A stretch of 64,000 nucleotides of DNA from Mucilaginibacter kameinonensis (GCF_003675385.1 NZ_RCWZ01000004.1:620001-684000), one strand, 5' to 3'. Counted from the first letter of the stretch, positions 52,816 through 61,990 are shown. Program-made: numbers and translations. The notes: a model not told the origin generated them from the sequence alone.

Positions 52816-53991
52816 CTTTTGGTTGATCTCCTTCAGTTCTTTCATCAGCAGGTCTATGATATTAACTTCGCTCAATGTCTTATTACTTAAACTGATCTTG
52901 CCACTGGCTTCTTTTTTAACCTTATCGATCAGATGCAGGTAGCGTTGTGTACTTTTCAGGTTTTTCTGCCCCAGCATCCGCATCACCGTATGAATATCGG
53001 TTCCCATAATGAGTTGCAATGTGGCAAAGGTATGCCTCAGGCAATGGAAAGTAAAGTTCGTTTTCTGTATTCCCGCACGTGTCAACCATAATGTAAGAAA
53101 AGGCTTAAGCCGTGAATACCTGATCCCTCTGAAAACCCGACTGTCAGATTCGGCTCTTACCCCCAACTGACTATGCGCTTCATTGGAAATCGGAAACGTC
53201 TCTGCTCCCTCTGTCTTCTCCTGCCTGAACTGTATATAATAATTATCCTCATAGCCTCTAACTTCCGACCATAACAAAGTCTCGATATCCGAATAACGTA
53301 ACCCTGTCATCGCGGAAAAAAGTGCGGCTCTTGCCATCAGATCATCATCATTTGGTGTGGCGGCTAATTGCTGCAATTCTTCAAGCGTTAGAAATTCCCG
53401 GAATACCTCGCGCTCTTTGATCGGCTTCACCTGAGCGTAAAGGTCCTCGGTGATCAGCTTTTCTTTGTATGCTGCTTTAAGCATAGATCTGAACTTTGCA
53501 AAATAAGCGACGGCCGTATTTAAAGAGATACCTCTTCCATGACGTCCAACCGACGGGCCCGACAAAATATAGTCGCGGTATTCCTCACAGTAAGCTTCAG
53601 TCAGATCGCAGAAGCGGATATGCTTGCCCGCATATCCTTCAAAATAACGCCAGCCCATCTCCCATCCATAGGCATTCGTACCTGACTTTTTTGCGGCAAC
53701 TTTTTTGAAATAATCGAGAAACTTACTTTGCCGCTGTGCTTTCGCAAGAAAGCCATAGGAGGCGTTTTGAATTTCCAGTGTTCGTTTTGCGCAAATATTT
53801 TCAGCAAGCAACATTGTTTCTTTATTATGCGTTTGCTCCAGTTCGGTCTGCGGTTTCGCAAAAATATAAAGGCCCAGAAACTCCCTTCGGGTGAATTGCC
53901 TGGTGTCAGGGTGTGGAATGGCCGGGTAGAAATCAAGATATAGTGATTTCCTTCCTTTCCCAATTGTTTTTTTCCTCAATGTCACACTCAT
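52795..53991 (-). CDS. Tyrosine-type recombinase/integrase
   Basis: Site-specific recombinase of about 398 residues from ATG 53991 (MSVTLRKKTIGKG). N-terminal arm-binding and SAM-like core-binding regions (about 1-190, including FLDYFKKVAAKKSG), catalytic domain with Arg in TGLRYSDIETLLW, HxxR in FHCLRHTFATLQL and Tyr in STQRYLHLID. This is the kind common on Bacteroidota integrative elements and small islands. It follows 4 bp after the HTH gene upstream and lies some 800 bp from the 3' end of mnmE. It seems intact. Confidence 0.94.
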   Translation of the reverse strand: MSVTLRKKTIGKGRKSLYLDFYPAIPHPDTRQFTRREFLGLYIFAKPQTELEQTHNKETMLLAENICAKRTLEIQNASYGFLAKAQRQSKFLDYFKKVAAKKSGTNAYGWEMGWRYFEGYAGKHIRFCDLTEAYCEEYRDYILSGPSVGRHGRGISLNTAVAYFAKFRSMLKAAYKEKLITEDLYAQVKPIKEREVFREFLTLEELQQLAATPNDDDLMARAALFSAMTGLRYSDIETLLWSEVRGYEDNYYIQFRQEKTEGAETFPISNEAHSQLGVRAESDSRVFRGIRYSRLKPFLTLWLTRAGIQKTNFTFHCLRHTFATLQLIMGTDIHTVMRMLGQKNLKSTQRYLHLIDKVKKEASGKISLSNKTLSEVNIIDLLMKELKEINQKLASVSP

Positions 53992-53995
53992 AACT

Positions 53996-54556
53996 TCATT
54001 TATTAAATAGTTTATGAATCTCCTTTTTGGGCACATAGACGAACTTGCCCTGCTTTATTTTACGGACATCATGTTTTTTAATAAGTTCGTAAAAAGCCTT
54101 GCTCGACATACCGCTTACGTATTCAGCCTCAGCGATGGTATAACAATCACTGATCCGCAGTGGCTTTACCGGAACATCCTGTATCATGGGCTTTACCTTT
54201 GGCGGATTGAACAGTTTGTCGATATCTGCACGAAGTATCCGGGTTTTCCTGATGCCCAGGTTAGTTGCCGGTAATCTTCCTGAATTGATCATGTCATAAA
54301 TCGCCTGCTCACTGCTTTGCAGCAAGGTGGCGACATCACCCACAGTGAGGTAGGACTTAGCCTGGATTTCATTTAGCGGTTTACTTTTAACCAGTTTCAT
54401 CTCCTCTTCACTTTTGGCGATCTTCCCTTTTCTGACCCTTTGCTTATAACCACGTCTAGCACAATCAGTGGAGCAGAATTTGGTAACCGTCGTCCTGGCT
54501 TCAAAGTCCTTTCCGCAATATTGACAAACCCGCTTAACCCTGATATTTGAAGACAT
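53996..54556 (-). CDS. Zinc-finger and double helix-turn-helix protein of the integration module
   Basis: DNA-binding protein of 186 residues. The N-terminus has a zinc-ribbon motif VCQYCGKDFEARTTVTKFCS (CxxC...CxxxC), followed by two HTH_17 domains: LTVGDVATLLQSSEQAIYDM (about 71-115) and YTIAEAEYVSGMSSKAFYEL (about 138-182). It precedes the integrase gene by 4 bp, so they are an operon. Likely regulates integrase expression or serves as an accessory factor at the attachment site. Confidence 0.85.
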   Translation of the reverse strand: MSSNIRVKRVCQYCGKDFEARTTVTKFCSTDCARRGYKQRVRKGKIAKSEEEMKLVKSKPLNEIQAKSYLTVGDVATLLQSSEQAIYDMINSGRLPATNLGIRKTRILRADIDKLFNPPKVKPMIQDVPVKPLRISDCYTIAEAEYVSGMSSKAFYELIKKHDVRKIKQGKFVYVPKKEIHKLFNK

Positions 54557-54728
54557 CTTTTTTAATATTTATAACTACAAATTAACCTATTTAAGATTAA
54601 ATAAGTTTAAATAAGCCAAGTTATTTCCCCTTTAAAATATGACGAGGTACAAATTTCAGAACGAGATACAACTGAGGTACAAAAATAAACAAAACAACGC
54701 GAAAGAAACAAATGATAACGCAAAGAAA

Positions 54729-54762
54729 AAACCGCTTTAATCATTGATTAAAAGCGGTTTAT
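54729..54762. terminator. Terminator downstream of mnmE
   Basis: Inverted repeat AAACCGCTTTAATCA / TTGATTAAAAGCGGTTT (one bulged base) with A and T runs on either side. It lies 41 bp after the mnmE stop and probably ends its transcript. Confidence 0.8.
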
Positions 54763-54802
54763 CATGTTTTATTATGTAATACTTTGTGGTCTTAAATATG
54801 TG

Positions 54803-56170
54803 TCATTTGCCGATACAAAACTTACTAAATATATTCTCCAGCAAATCATCTGTCGTAACAACCCCTGTAATTTCGCCGAGATAATGAAGCGCCTGTTTAA
54901 TATCCATCGACAGAAAATCAGAAGTAATACTACCATCAATCCCACCTAACACACGTACCAGGGCTTCTTCAGTTTTTTGCAGGGCTTCAAGGTGACGGAT
55001 ATTTGTTACCAATGTTTCATCACCGCTTAATTGATCTTTTACTGCCGACGAATAGATCTTATGCTTGAGCTCATCGATATGTCGCTTTTCTTTGGCCGAT
55101 ATAATAATAGCCCTATCGGTATGTGGCAGAGCCGATAGTTGTTCAGGATTAAGCAAATCGGCTTTATTGGCTACTACCAACATGGTAATCCCTGGCTTTT
55201 GCAAGCTTTCTATATCTTTGTTCAGTTCTTCTATGGTGATTTCGGCGGCATCAAACACATAAATCAACAGGGCCGACTGGCTGATCTTTTCCATCGTTCG
55301 CTGCACGCCCATCTGTTCAATCGCGTCGGTGGCTTCGCGGATTCCGGCGGTATCTATCAGCCTGAAATTAATGCCCTGGATATTTAGTACTTCTTCAATG
55401 GTATCTCTTGTAGTACCGGGGATATGGCTTACTATGGCACGTTCCTCATTCAGCAGCGCGTTCAACAGGGTCGATTTACCGGCATTCGGTCTGCCGGCTA
55501 TTACTGTATTCACACCGTTTTTAATAGCATTCCCCAACTCAAACGAATTGATAAGCCGGCCTACGATCTTGGTAATTTCATGAATCAGATTTTTCAACTG
55601 ATCGCGGTTGGCAAACTCTACATCTTCTTCGGCAAAATCAAGCTCCAGTTCTATCAGGGAGGCAAAGTTTACCAATTGTTCACGAAGGGCTTGTAGCTGG
55701 GTACTAAAGCCTCCACGGAGTTGCTGTAAAGCTACTTGCTGCGAAGCTTTTGAATTTGAAGCAATCAAATCGGCCACAGCTTCGGCCTGGCTCAAATCAA
55801 GCTGACCATTAAGGAATGCCCTTAGGGTAAACTCGCCGGGCTTGGCTGATCTTGCACCTTTTTTGATGAACAGCTTAATAATACTTTCAACAATATATCC
55901 CGAAGCATGGCAGGAGATCTCCAACACGTTTTCGCGGGTGTATGACCGCGGACCAACAAACAATGATACCAGCACCTCGTCCAAAATCAGGTCGCCATCG
56001 GCAATACTACCAAAATGGATGGTATGCGATGCTTGCTTGCTCAGGTCTTTACCTTTAAACACGCTATTAGCAATGCTTATGGCATCAGGGCCCGAAAGGC
56101 GGATCACTGCTATGGCACCCACCCCATTCGGTGTGGCAAGGGCTACTATGGTATCGGTATTGTCTGTCAT
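54803..56170 (-). CDS. mnmE: tRNA modification GTPase MnmE (TrmE)
   Basis: GTPase of 455 residues that, with MnmG, places the (carboxymethyl)aminomethyl group on wobble uridine 34 of tRNAs. N-terminal tetrahydrofolate-binding domain (about 1-120, DTIVALATPNGVGAIAVIRL), helical domain with inserted G domain (G1 AGRPNAGKSTLLN, G3 DTAGIRE, G4 NKADLL), and the invariant C-terminal FCIGK with its catalytic Cys. The 3' end of this gene is a known integration hotspot: SGI1-type islands use the codons for FCIGK as attachment site. The integrase module sits directly downstream. Confidence 0.97.
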   Translation of the reverse strand: MTDNTDTIVALATPNGVGAIAVIRLSGPDAISIANSVFKGKDLSKQASHTIHFGSIADGDLILDEVLVSLFVGPRSYTRENVLEISCHASGYIVESIIKLFIKKGARSAKPGEFTLRAFLNGQLDLSQAEAVADLIASNSKASQQVALQQLRGGFSTQLQALREQLVNFASLIELELDFAEEDVEFANRDQLKNLIHEITKIVGRLINSFELGNAIKNGVNTVIAGRPNAGKSTLLNALLNEERAIVSHIPGTTRDTIEEVLNIQGINFRLIDTAGIREATDAIEQMGVQRTMEKISQSALLIYVFDAAEITIEELNKDIESLQKPGITMLVVANKADLLNPEQLSALPHTDRAIIISAKEKRHIDELKHKIYSSAVKDQLSGDETLVTNIRHLEALQKTEEALVRVLGGIDGSITSDFLSMDIKQALHYLGEITGVVTTDDLLENIFSKFCIGK

Positions 56171-56397
56171 CTTTTAGTTGATAGTTAATGGTTCATAGAT
56201 CATAGCCTAAGCTTGCCTAATTACCAGGGCACAAAGGTCGTTATTTCAGGGATATTTTCCCGCCGGCCAATCACAATCCAATATTTATATGACCTAACTA
56301 TTAAGAAAACCTCGCTCGTGGCTATGATCCATGAACTATTATCTATGAACTCTCCCCATCAACCTAATGACTAAAAACCTTACCTTCGCAGGCAATT

Positions 56398-57456
56398 ATG
56401 GTAACTTTTTTTGAAGCTTCGCTCGAAACTATTTCGGTGCATCATGTTGGTAATCAGTCGCAGGAAGAGATGTATGCACTTTCTGAACAACCTTTGGAAT
56501 TAAAGGATGATGTAATCCCCAACCTGCTAATGCAATATTTTCTGAAACCTTTTGAAAAGGCTAACGAGGTTTATCACCTGATGCATAGCAGCGGGGATCT
56601 GCAACTAAACGAGCTTCACCATTTTGCTACACAGGTGTTTGATGATAACACAAAATTCCACGAGGCATCTGAAAAAATAGCGAAGCATCTATATAAAGTT
56701 ACCACTCACCCCAACATTAAAGGCGGCGAACTTTATGTGGTTTACTTCAACAAAGTACAAATTGAAGGCAACCCCTTAAATGCTATCGGTATTTTCAAAT
56801 CAGAAAATAAGGAAACCTATCTTAAAGTCTACCCGGATAAAGGCGGTTTCCAGGTTGATTATGAGCAGGACGCCATCAACATCAATAAATTGGATAAAGG
56901 CGTACTGATCTTCAATATTGAAAAAGAGAACGGTTATAAGGTAGTGGTGGTTGATAAAACCAACACCGGACAGGAAGCTGCCCGATTCTGGAAAGATGAT
57001 TTTCTACAGCTCAAAATTCGTAACGACAGCTTTAACCAAACCAACAATACGCTCGGCATTTACAAAAACTTTATCACCGAAAAAATCGACGAAGAGTTTG
57101 AGATGAGTAAAGCTGATAAAATCGACTTGCTCAATCGCTCTATGAAGTATTTTAAGGAGAAGGAAACTTTTGATATGGAAGAGTTTTCAAACGAAGTGAT
57201 AGGTAACGAGCAGGCTATAGAGTCGTTCAAAAACTTTAAAAACCAGTACGAGGAAGAGTTTGACAGCCCTATCGCTGATAATTTCATCATTTCAGAAAAC
57301 GCTGTAAAAAAGCAGGCCCGCGTTTATAAAAGCGTTTTAAAGCTTGATAAAAACTTTCACATCTACATTCATGGTGATAAAGAACTGATTGAGAAAGGTT
57401 TTGACGATGGCCGGGCAATGAACTATTATAAAGTGTATTTTAAGGAAGAGGCATAA
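56398..57456 (+). CDS. Nucleoid-associated protein (NdpA/YejK family)
   Basis: Protein of 352 residues of the NA37/NdpA family, which binds to the nucleoid in E. coli (YejK). Recognisable family segments are HPNIKGGELYVVYFNKVQIE and the C-terminal LKLDKNFHIYIHGDKELIEKGFDDG region (read here in pieces). No catalytic residues are expected. It is divergent from mnmE with about 230 bp between them that show no further gene. Confidence 0.85.
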   Translation: MVTFFEASLETISVHHVGNQSQEEMYALSEQPLELKDDVIPNLLMQYFLKPFEKANEVYHLMHSSGDLQLNELHHFATQVFDDNTKFHEASEKIAKHLYKVTTHPNIKGGELYVVYFNKVQIEGNPLNAIGIFKSENKETYLKVYPDKGGFQVDYEQDAININKLDKGVLIFNIEKENGYKVVVVDKTNTGQEAARFWKDDFLQLKIRNDSFNQTNNTLGIYKNFITEKIDEEFEMSKADKIDLLNRSMKYFKEKETFDMEEFSNEVIGNEQAIESFKNFKNQYEEEFDSPIADNFIISENAVKKQARVYKSVLKLDKNFHIYIHGDKELIEKGFDDGRAMNYYKVYFKEEA

Positions 57457-57537
57457 TCGTAAAAAATAACAGATTGTAGATAAACCTTTGTTTTTCGTCA
57501 GAGTCATACCTGTAACACGAAAAATAAACTTAATCAC

Positions 57538-57831
57538 ATGTCTGCCTTAAAAAACGTACTGATAACGCTGTCCTTTTTGCTGATCCTTGCCGGTTGCAGT
57601 GTAAAACACTATACCATTGGAATGAGTGAAAGCGAATTTAAAAACTCAGAAAAGTATAACCTCGAGTTGGTTGAAGAAACCTCGCAACATGCTGTTTACA
57701 GACGGGTGGCTTCGGCAGACGCACAAATGAAGCCGCTGTCATACCATTACTATTATTTCAATAGCGGCACGCTGGTACGCACGGAACTTATTGAAACGAA
57801 CAAACCAGACATTGTTTTACTGAGTAAATAA
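57538..57831 (+). CDS. Small lipoprotein of unknown function
   Basis: Protein of 97 residues. Signal peptide with lipobox (LITLSFLLILAGCSVKHY, Cys about residue 20), then a short beta-rich region (SEFKNSEKYNLELVEETSQH, HYYYFNSGTLVRTELIE) that resembles SmpA/OmlA-like small lipoproteins with an N-terminal helix and strand pair. No firm family. It follows ndpA by 81 bp on the same strand and converges with the next gene. Confidence 0.75.
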   Translation: MSALKNVLITLSFLLILAGCSVKHYTIGMSESEFKNSEKYNLELVEETSQHAVYRRVASADAQMKPLSYHYYYFNSGTLVRTELIETNKPDIVLLSK

Positions 57832-57843
57832 GTGCGCTTATCT

Positions 57844-58680
57844 TTAAAGCTGCACGCCCCAACGTTCTTCTATCCCTAATCCAAACAAAGCGAAATCGTA
57901 CTTAACCGGATCATTAGGATCAAACTCACGTAGCCTTTCGGTTAGTTCAACGGCAGTTTGCCAGTCGGATTGTTTACGGTTGATGAGATTGAGTTTACGT
58001 GATACCCTGTCTACATGCAAATCAAGCGGACAGATCAGGTCGGCGGGTTTTATACGGTTCCAGATACCAAAATCAACACCATTATCGTCCTTACGCACCA
58101 TCCAGCGCAAAAACATATTCAAGCGTTTACAGGTAGATTTTTGCGAAGGTGACGACACATGCTTTTTAGTACGATGCGGAAAATCGGGCAAAGAAAAGAA
58201 ATACGACCGGAAACTATTGAGTGCATGCTCTACAGCTAAATCTTGCTCCCCCCTTAGGGGGCCGGGGGGCAAAAACGCGTCCTCCAACGATTCAAAGCGT
58301 TCATAATGCTGCCTGAAAAAAGCTATAAAATAAAGCGTATCCACATCGTTAAACGTGCGGTGTTTAAACTTTAAGAGTCTTTTAAGATCGGACTCTTCAT
58401 GATTGACAATGAAATCATAAGGCGCGCCATCCATTAAGGCGATGAGTTCCTTACATTTTTTGATAATGGTAACCCGTTGCCCCCAGGCCAGGGTAGCCGC
58501 CCAAAAGCCCATGATCTCGATGTCCTGCTTCTGGCTAAACATATGCGGAATAGTCACCGGATCATTCTCAATAAATTCAGGGCGATTGTACTGGGCAACT
58601 TTAGCGTCGAGGAAGGCTTTTAAAGCTTCGCCCCCTATCCCCCTAAAGGGGGAATTGTTCTTATCAGATCCCATATCCAT
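57844..58680 (-). CDS. TIGR02757 (DUF2400) family protein with short repeat insertions
   Basis: Conserved Bacteroidota protein of 278 residues; the family has a helix-hairpin-helix-like layout, and its function is unknown. Family segments are HMFSQKQDIEIMGFWAATLA, KHRTFNDVDTLYFIAFFRQH, STCKRLNMFLRWMVRKDDNG and ICPLDLHVDRVSRKL. Two stretches look foreign: SPFRGIGGEALK near the N-terminus and PPGPLRGEQD at about 141-150. Both are coded by C/G-rich repeats (58630-58654 and 58248-58270) that recur at 60.3-60.4 kb outside genes. The reading frame is kept through both. Confidence 0.88.
   Translation of the reverse strand: MDMGSDKNNSPFRGIGGEALKAFLDAKVAQYNRPEFIENDPVTIPHMFSQKQDIEIMGFWAATLAWGQRVTIIKKCKELIALMDGAPYDFIVNHEESDLKRLLKFKHRTFNDVDTLYFIAFFRQHYERFESLEDAFLPPGPLRGEQDLAVEHALNSFRSYFFSLPDFPHRTKKHVSSPSQKSTCKRLNMFLRWMVRKDDNGVDFGIWNRIKPADLICPLDLHVDRVSRKLNLINRKQSDWQTAVELTERLREFDPNDPVKYDFALFGLGIEERWGVQL
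58248..58270. repeat. Dispersed GC-rich palindromic repeat, copy 1 (inside a gene)
   Basis: CCCCCCTTAGGGGGCCGGGG and GG follow; it codes for PPGPLRG within the TIGR02757 protein. Matches copy 4 almost exactly. Confidence 0.8.
58630..58654. repeat. Dispersed GC-rich palindromic repeat, copy 2 (inside a gene)
   Basis: GCCCCCTATCCCCCTAAAGG followed by GGGAA, coding for SPFRGIGG near the N-terminus of the TIGR02757 protein. Core CCCCCTAAAGGGGG is shared with copy 3. Confidence 0.8.
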
Positions 58681-58698
58681 GTGCCGAAAAGTTCACAT

Positions 58699-59106
58699 TT
58701 AATATATTTCACGTGAACCACTGTTTATCATACCTATTGTTTCTATAAAAGTAAGAGCGATAGGTTCGTGGTCAGTTGAATAATCATTAAAAATGCCCAC
58801 CGTATTTCTCTTAAAGCCAATAACGTGGCTATTTATTAAAAAATCACAAAAGCCTATAATATTTTTATCCTTGCTTTCGACAAATTCTTCTATAATCCTA
58901 TCGAGTGACCAAAAAGAAAACATATACTCTTGACATTCATAATCATGAAACCCGTTCACAACAGCATAAAGCGCTTTAAAATCATCAGGAAAGCTAAAAC
59001 TTAAAATAGTTTCAGCTTTCCCGAAATCCGCGGCAGTTGCGGGTGGGTTCATGTTAACCTCACATTCATCCCAAAACGCAATAGCTTCCTTTATCCAATC
59101 CTCCAT
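58699..59106 (-). CDS. SMI1/KNR4 (SUKH) family protein
   Basis: Cytoplasmic protein of 135 residues with the SUKH pattern: acidic helix at the start, then ETILSFSFPDDFKALYAVVN and GFHD...YMFSFWSLDRIIEE, and VIGFKRNTVGIFNDYSTDHE at the C-terminal strand. SUKH proteins are often immunity proteins against toxic nucleases but also occur as stand-alone genes. No toxin gene is near, and the gene is alone, so an orphan immunity or a housekeeping function is possible. Confidence 0.78.
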   Translation of the reverse strand: MEDWIKEAIAFWDECEVNMNPPATAADFGKAETILSFSFPDDFKALYAVVNGFHDYECQEYMFSFWSLDRIIEEFVESKDKNIIGFCDFLINSHVIGFKRNTVGIFNDYSTDHEPIALTFIETIGMINSGSREIY

Positions 59107-59133
59107 AAGAAAGTTTTGATTAAAGGCTCCTTT

Positions 59134-60273
59134 TTAGCTCAGCGCTTGCTTGATATCCTCCAACAAATCCTCAATATCCTCAACCCCTACGCTTAGGCGC
59201 AGCAAGTTGTCAACTACACCGGCTTTTTCACGCTCGGCTTTTGGGATGGAGCCGTGGGTCATGCTTACCGGGTGATTGATCAATGATTCAACACCACCCA
59301 ATGACTCGGCCAGTGAAAACACTTTAAATGATGACGCGATGCGGAAAGTTTCCTGCAGATCGGCATCTTTCAATACAATGGAGATCATGCCGCCAAAATC
59401 ACGCATCTGCTTTTTAGCTATGTCATGATTAGGATGATCGGTAAAGCCCGGCCAGTAGATTTTTTCAACTTTAGGATGATCTTTCAAAAACTCGGCTATC
59501 TGCCTGCCGTTCTCGCAATGAGCTTTCATACGCAGGTGCAGGGTTTTGATACCACGCAGCACCAGGAAGCTATCCATAGGCCCCGGAGTGGCACCACAGG
59601 CGTTGTAAATGAACCAAAGCTTTTTGTAAAGTTCTTCGTCGTTCAGCATCAATGCGCCCATTACCACATCGCTGTGGCCACCTATGTATTTGGTTACGGA
59701 ATGCATTACAATATCTGCCCCCATATCTATCGGGTTTTGCAGATACGGCGAAGCAAAGGTATTATCCACCACAAAAAGCAAATTCTTTTCTTTGGTGATC
59801 TTGCCGATGGCTTCCACATCCACAATGCGCATAGTTGGGTTGGTAGGTGTTTCTATCCAAACCAGCTTGGTTTTATCATTTACGTGGGCGCGAACAATCT
59901 CCGGATCGGACAAGTCCAGAAAATGGAATTTAACGCCGTAGTTAGCAAATATTTTAGTGAAGATACGATATGAACCTCCGTACAGGTCATTACCGGTAAT
60001 CACCTCATCGCCCGGAGCAAGCAGCTTCATTACGGCATCGGTAGCACCCATACCGCTCGAAAAAGCCAAACCAAACTTCGCGTTTTCCAAAGCAGCCAAA
60101 CAATCTTCCAGCGCCTTACGAGTTGGGTTAGTACCACGTGAGTACTCATAACCCTTATTATCCCCCGGCGATTTCTGCCAATAAGTAGATGTCTGGTATA
60201 TCGGCGTCATGATAGCGCCAGTTGTTGGATCGGGCTCCTGCCCTGCATGTATTGCTTTAGTTGCGAATTTCAT
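59134..60273 (-). CDS. metB: Cystathionine gamma-synthase / trans-sulfuration PLP enzyme
   Basis: PLP-dependent enzyme of 379 residues of the Cys/Met metabolism family. The PLP lysine lies in MHSVTKYIGGHSDVVMGAL; other typical parts are YEYSRGTNPTRKALEDCLAA, WIETPTNPTMRI and the C-terminal SLGGVESLINHPVSMTHGSI. It makes cystathionine from an activated homoserine ester and cysteine, or cleaves it (gamma-lyase); sequence alone does not separate these well. The start codon abuts a GC-rich dispersed repeat. No Met-box or SAM riboswitch was seen upstream. Confidence 0.9.
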   Translation of the reverse strand: MKFATKAIHAGQEPDPTTGAIMTPIYQTSTYWQKSPGDNKGYEYSRGTNPTRKALEDCLAALENAKFGLAFSSGMGATDAVMKLLAPGDEVITGNDLYGGSYRIFTKIFANYGVKFHFLDLSDPEIVRAHVNDKTKLVWIETPTNPTMRIVDVEAIGKITKEKNLLFVVDNTFASPYLQNPIDMGADIVMHSVTKYIGGHSDVVMGALMLNDEELYKKLWFIYNACGATPGPMDSFLVLRGIKTLHLRMKAHCENGRQIAEFLKDHPKVEKIYWPGFTDHPNHDIAKKQMRDFGGMISIVLKDADLQETFRIASSFKVFSLAESLGGVESLINHPVSMTHGSIPKAEREKAGVVDNLLRLSVGVEDIEDLLEDIKQALS

Positions 60274-60275
60274 AA

Positions 60276-60303
60276 GCCCCCCAGCCCCCTAAAGGGGGTG
60301 TTT
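60276..60303. repeat. Dispersed GC-rich palindromic repeat, copy 3
   Basis: GCCCCCCAGCCCCCTAAAGG followed by GGGTG, directly before the metB-like start codon. Core CCCCCTAAAGGGGG is a perfect palindrome-like hairpin. Confidence 0.8.
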
Positions 60304-60392
60304 GGAATGCGTTTCAATCCCTACGATGAAACCTGTTTACATTAATTATATCCTTTAGGGATGGATACATAAATTTAGCCCTCTACTCCAGC

Positions 60393-60420
60393 ACTCCCCT
60401 TTTAGGGGGCCGGGGGGCTA
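60393..60420. repeat. Dispersed GC-rich palindromic repeat, copy 4
   Basis: ACTCCCCTTTTAGGGGGCCG followed by GGGGGC, ending in the stop codon of proS. It shares TTAGGGGGCCGGGGGGC with copy 1. Confidence 0.8.
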
Positions 60421-61890
60421 ATACGCCCTTGCAAAAAGAACCCTCTGCGTAGAAGGCTTACCGGTAAAAATACATTTACCTTCCTCTTGTTTATTATCCA
60501 AAGGTATGCAACGGATTGTCGCCTTAGTTTCCTCTTTTATTTTTTGTTCGGTTTCAGATGTGCCGTCCCAGTGTGCACTGATAAAGCCTGGCTCTTCGTC
60601 AAGTACACGTTTAAACTCTTCCCAGGTATCAACCTCTTTGGTATTCCCGGCACGGAAATCGAAAGCTTTTTTGTAGATATTTTGTTGAATCTCCTCAAGC
60701 AGGTTTTCGATGACCTGTGCAAGGCCTTCCTGGTTAACAGTTTCTTTGGTTTTGGTATCACGGCGGGCCAGCTCAACAGTACCGTTCTGCATGTCACGGC
60801 TGCCAATGGCTACACGCAGCGGCACGCCTTTCAGTTCGTACTCGGCAAATTTAGCACCCGGACGATGGGTGTCGCGGTTGTCAAACTTAACCGAAATGCC
60901 TTTTGCCTTAAGCTCCTTGCTCAACGCTGCTACATAAGCCGAAATATTGTCAAGCTCTTCCTGATGTTTATAGATAGGCACTACAACAACTTTTATAGGG
61001 GCGATTTTTGGAGGCAATACCAAACCGGCGTCATCGCTATGCGCCATGATCAGCGCACCAATTAAACGGGTTGAAACACCCCATGAAGTAGCCCAAACGT
61101 AATCAAGCTTATTTTCTTTATTGGTGAACTTTACATCAAAAGCTTTTGCAAAGTTTTGTCCTAAAAAGTGTGATGTACCGGCCTGTAAAGCTTTGCCATC
61201 CTGCATTAAAGCCTCAATACAATAGGTATCCAATGCGCCGGCAAAACGCTCATTAGCTGTTTTACGGCCTTTTACTACAGGCAACGCCATCCAGTTTTCG
61301 GCAAAATCAGCATATACATCAAGCATTTGCTCGGTTTCAGCTATAGCTTCCTCAGCTGTAGCGTGCGCGGTGTGGCCTTCCTGCCATAAAAACTCGCTGG
61401 TACGTAAAAACAAACGGGTACGCATTTCCCAGCGCATTACGTTTGCCCACTGGTTAACCAGGATAGGCAGGTCGCGGTATGATTGGATCCAGCCTTTATA
61501 GGTGTTCCAGATAATAGTTTCTGATGTTGGGCGGATGATCAGCTCTTCTTCAAGCTTAGCTTCCTCATCCACAATAATATTCCCCTCGCCATCATTTTTG
61601 AGGCGATAATGGGTTACAACGGCGCATTCCTTTGCAAAACCGTCAACATGGCTGGCTTCTTTACTAAAAAAAGACTTGGGTATTAAAAGCGGGAAATAGG
61701 CATTGCTGTGCCCGGTTTCTTTAAACATCTCGTCAAGTACCGCCTGGATCTTTTCCCATATCGAATAACCGTACGGTTTAATGATCATACAGCCCCTAAC
61801 CGGCGAATATTCGGCCATGTCAGATTTAATTACTAAGTCGTTAAACCATTGCGAATAATCTTCGTCTTTACTAATAACACCTTTGCTCAT
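60418..61890 (-). CDS. proS: Prolyl-tRNA synthetase (eukaryote/archaeon-like type)
   Basis: Class II aminoacyl-tRNA synthetase of 490 residues that charges tRNA-Pro. Motif 2 is WEMRTRLFLRTSEFLWQEGH, with RPTSETIIWNTYKGWI before it, and motif 3 is SWGVSTRLIGALIMAHSDDA. The anticodon-binding domain follows (IAPIKVVVVPIYK) and a C-terminal domain ending VLFARAY. Length (about 490) and absence of the editing insert define the short archaeal/eukaryotic type used by Bacteroidota. A GC-rich repeat abuts the stop codon. Confidence 0.97.
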   Translation of the reverse strand: MSKGVISKDEDYSQWFNDLVIKSDMAEYSPVRGCMIIKPYGYSIWEKIQAVLDEMFKETGHSNAYFPLLIPKSFFSKEASHVDGFAKECAVVTHYRLKNDGEGNIIVDEEAKLEEELIIRPTSETIIWNTYKGWIQSYRDLPILVNQWANVMRWEMRTRLFLRTSEFLWQEGHTAHATAEEAIAETEQMLDVYADFAENWMALPVVKGRKTANERFAGALDTYCIEALMQDGKALQAGTSHFLGQNFAKAFDVKFTNKENKLDYVWATSWGVSTRLIGALIMAHSDDAGLVLPPKIAPIKVVVVPIYKHQEELDNISAYVAALSKELKAKGISVKFDNRDTHRPGAKFAEYELKGVPLRVAIGSRDMQNGTVELARRDTKTKETVNQEGLAQVIENLLEEIQQNIYKKAFDFRAGNTKEVDTWEEFKRVLDEEPGFISAHWDGTSETEQKIKEETKATIRCIPLDNKQEEGKCIFTGKPSTQRVLFARAY

Positions 61891-61990
61891 ATTGATTGGA
61901 TAGAATTTGGACTTGTGTAATTGTTGTATATTGCTGCCAAATTTATAAATTTAAAACTTATTTGACCTTGCACTTTTTACTTACCTGCAT

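Noticed and set aside
58699..59106. Toxin-immunity module around the SUKH protein
   Set aside because: No toxin, polymorphic repeat or secretion-associated gene is adjacent; the neighbours are core metabolic genes.
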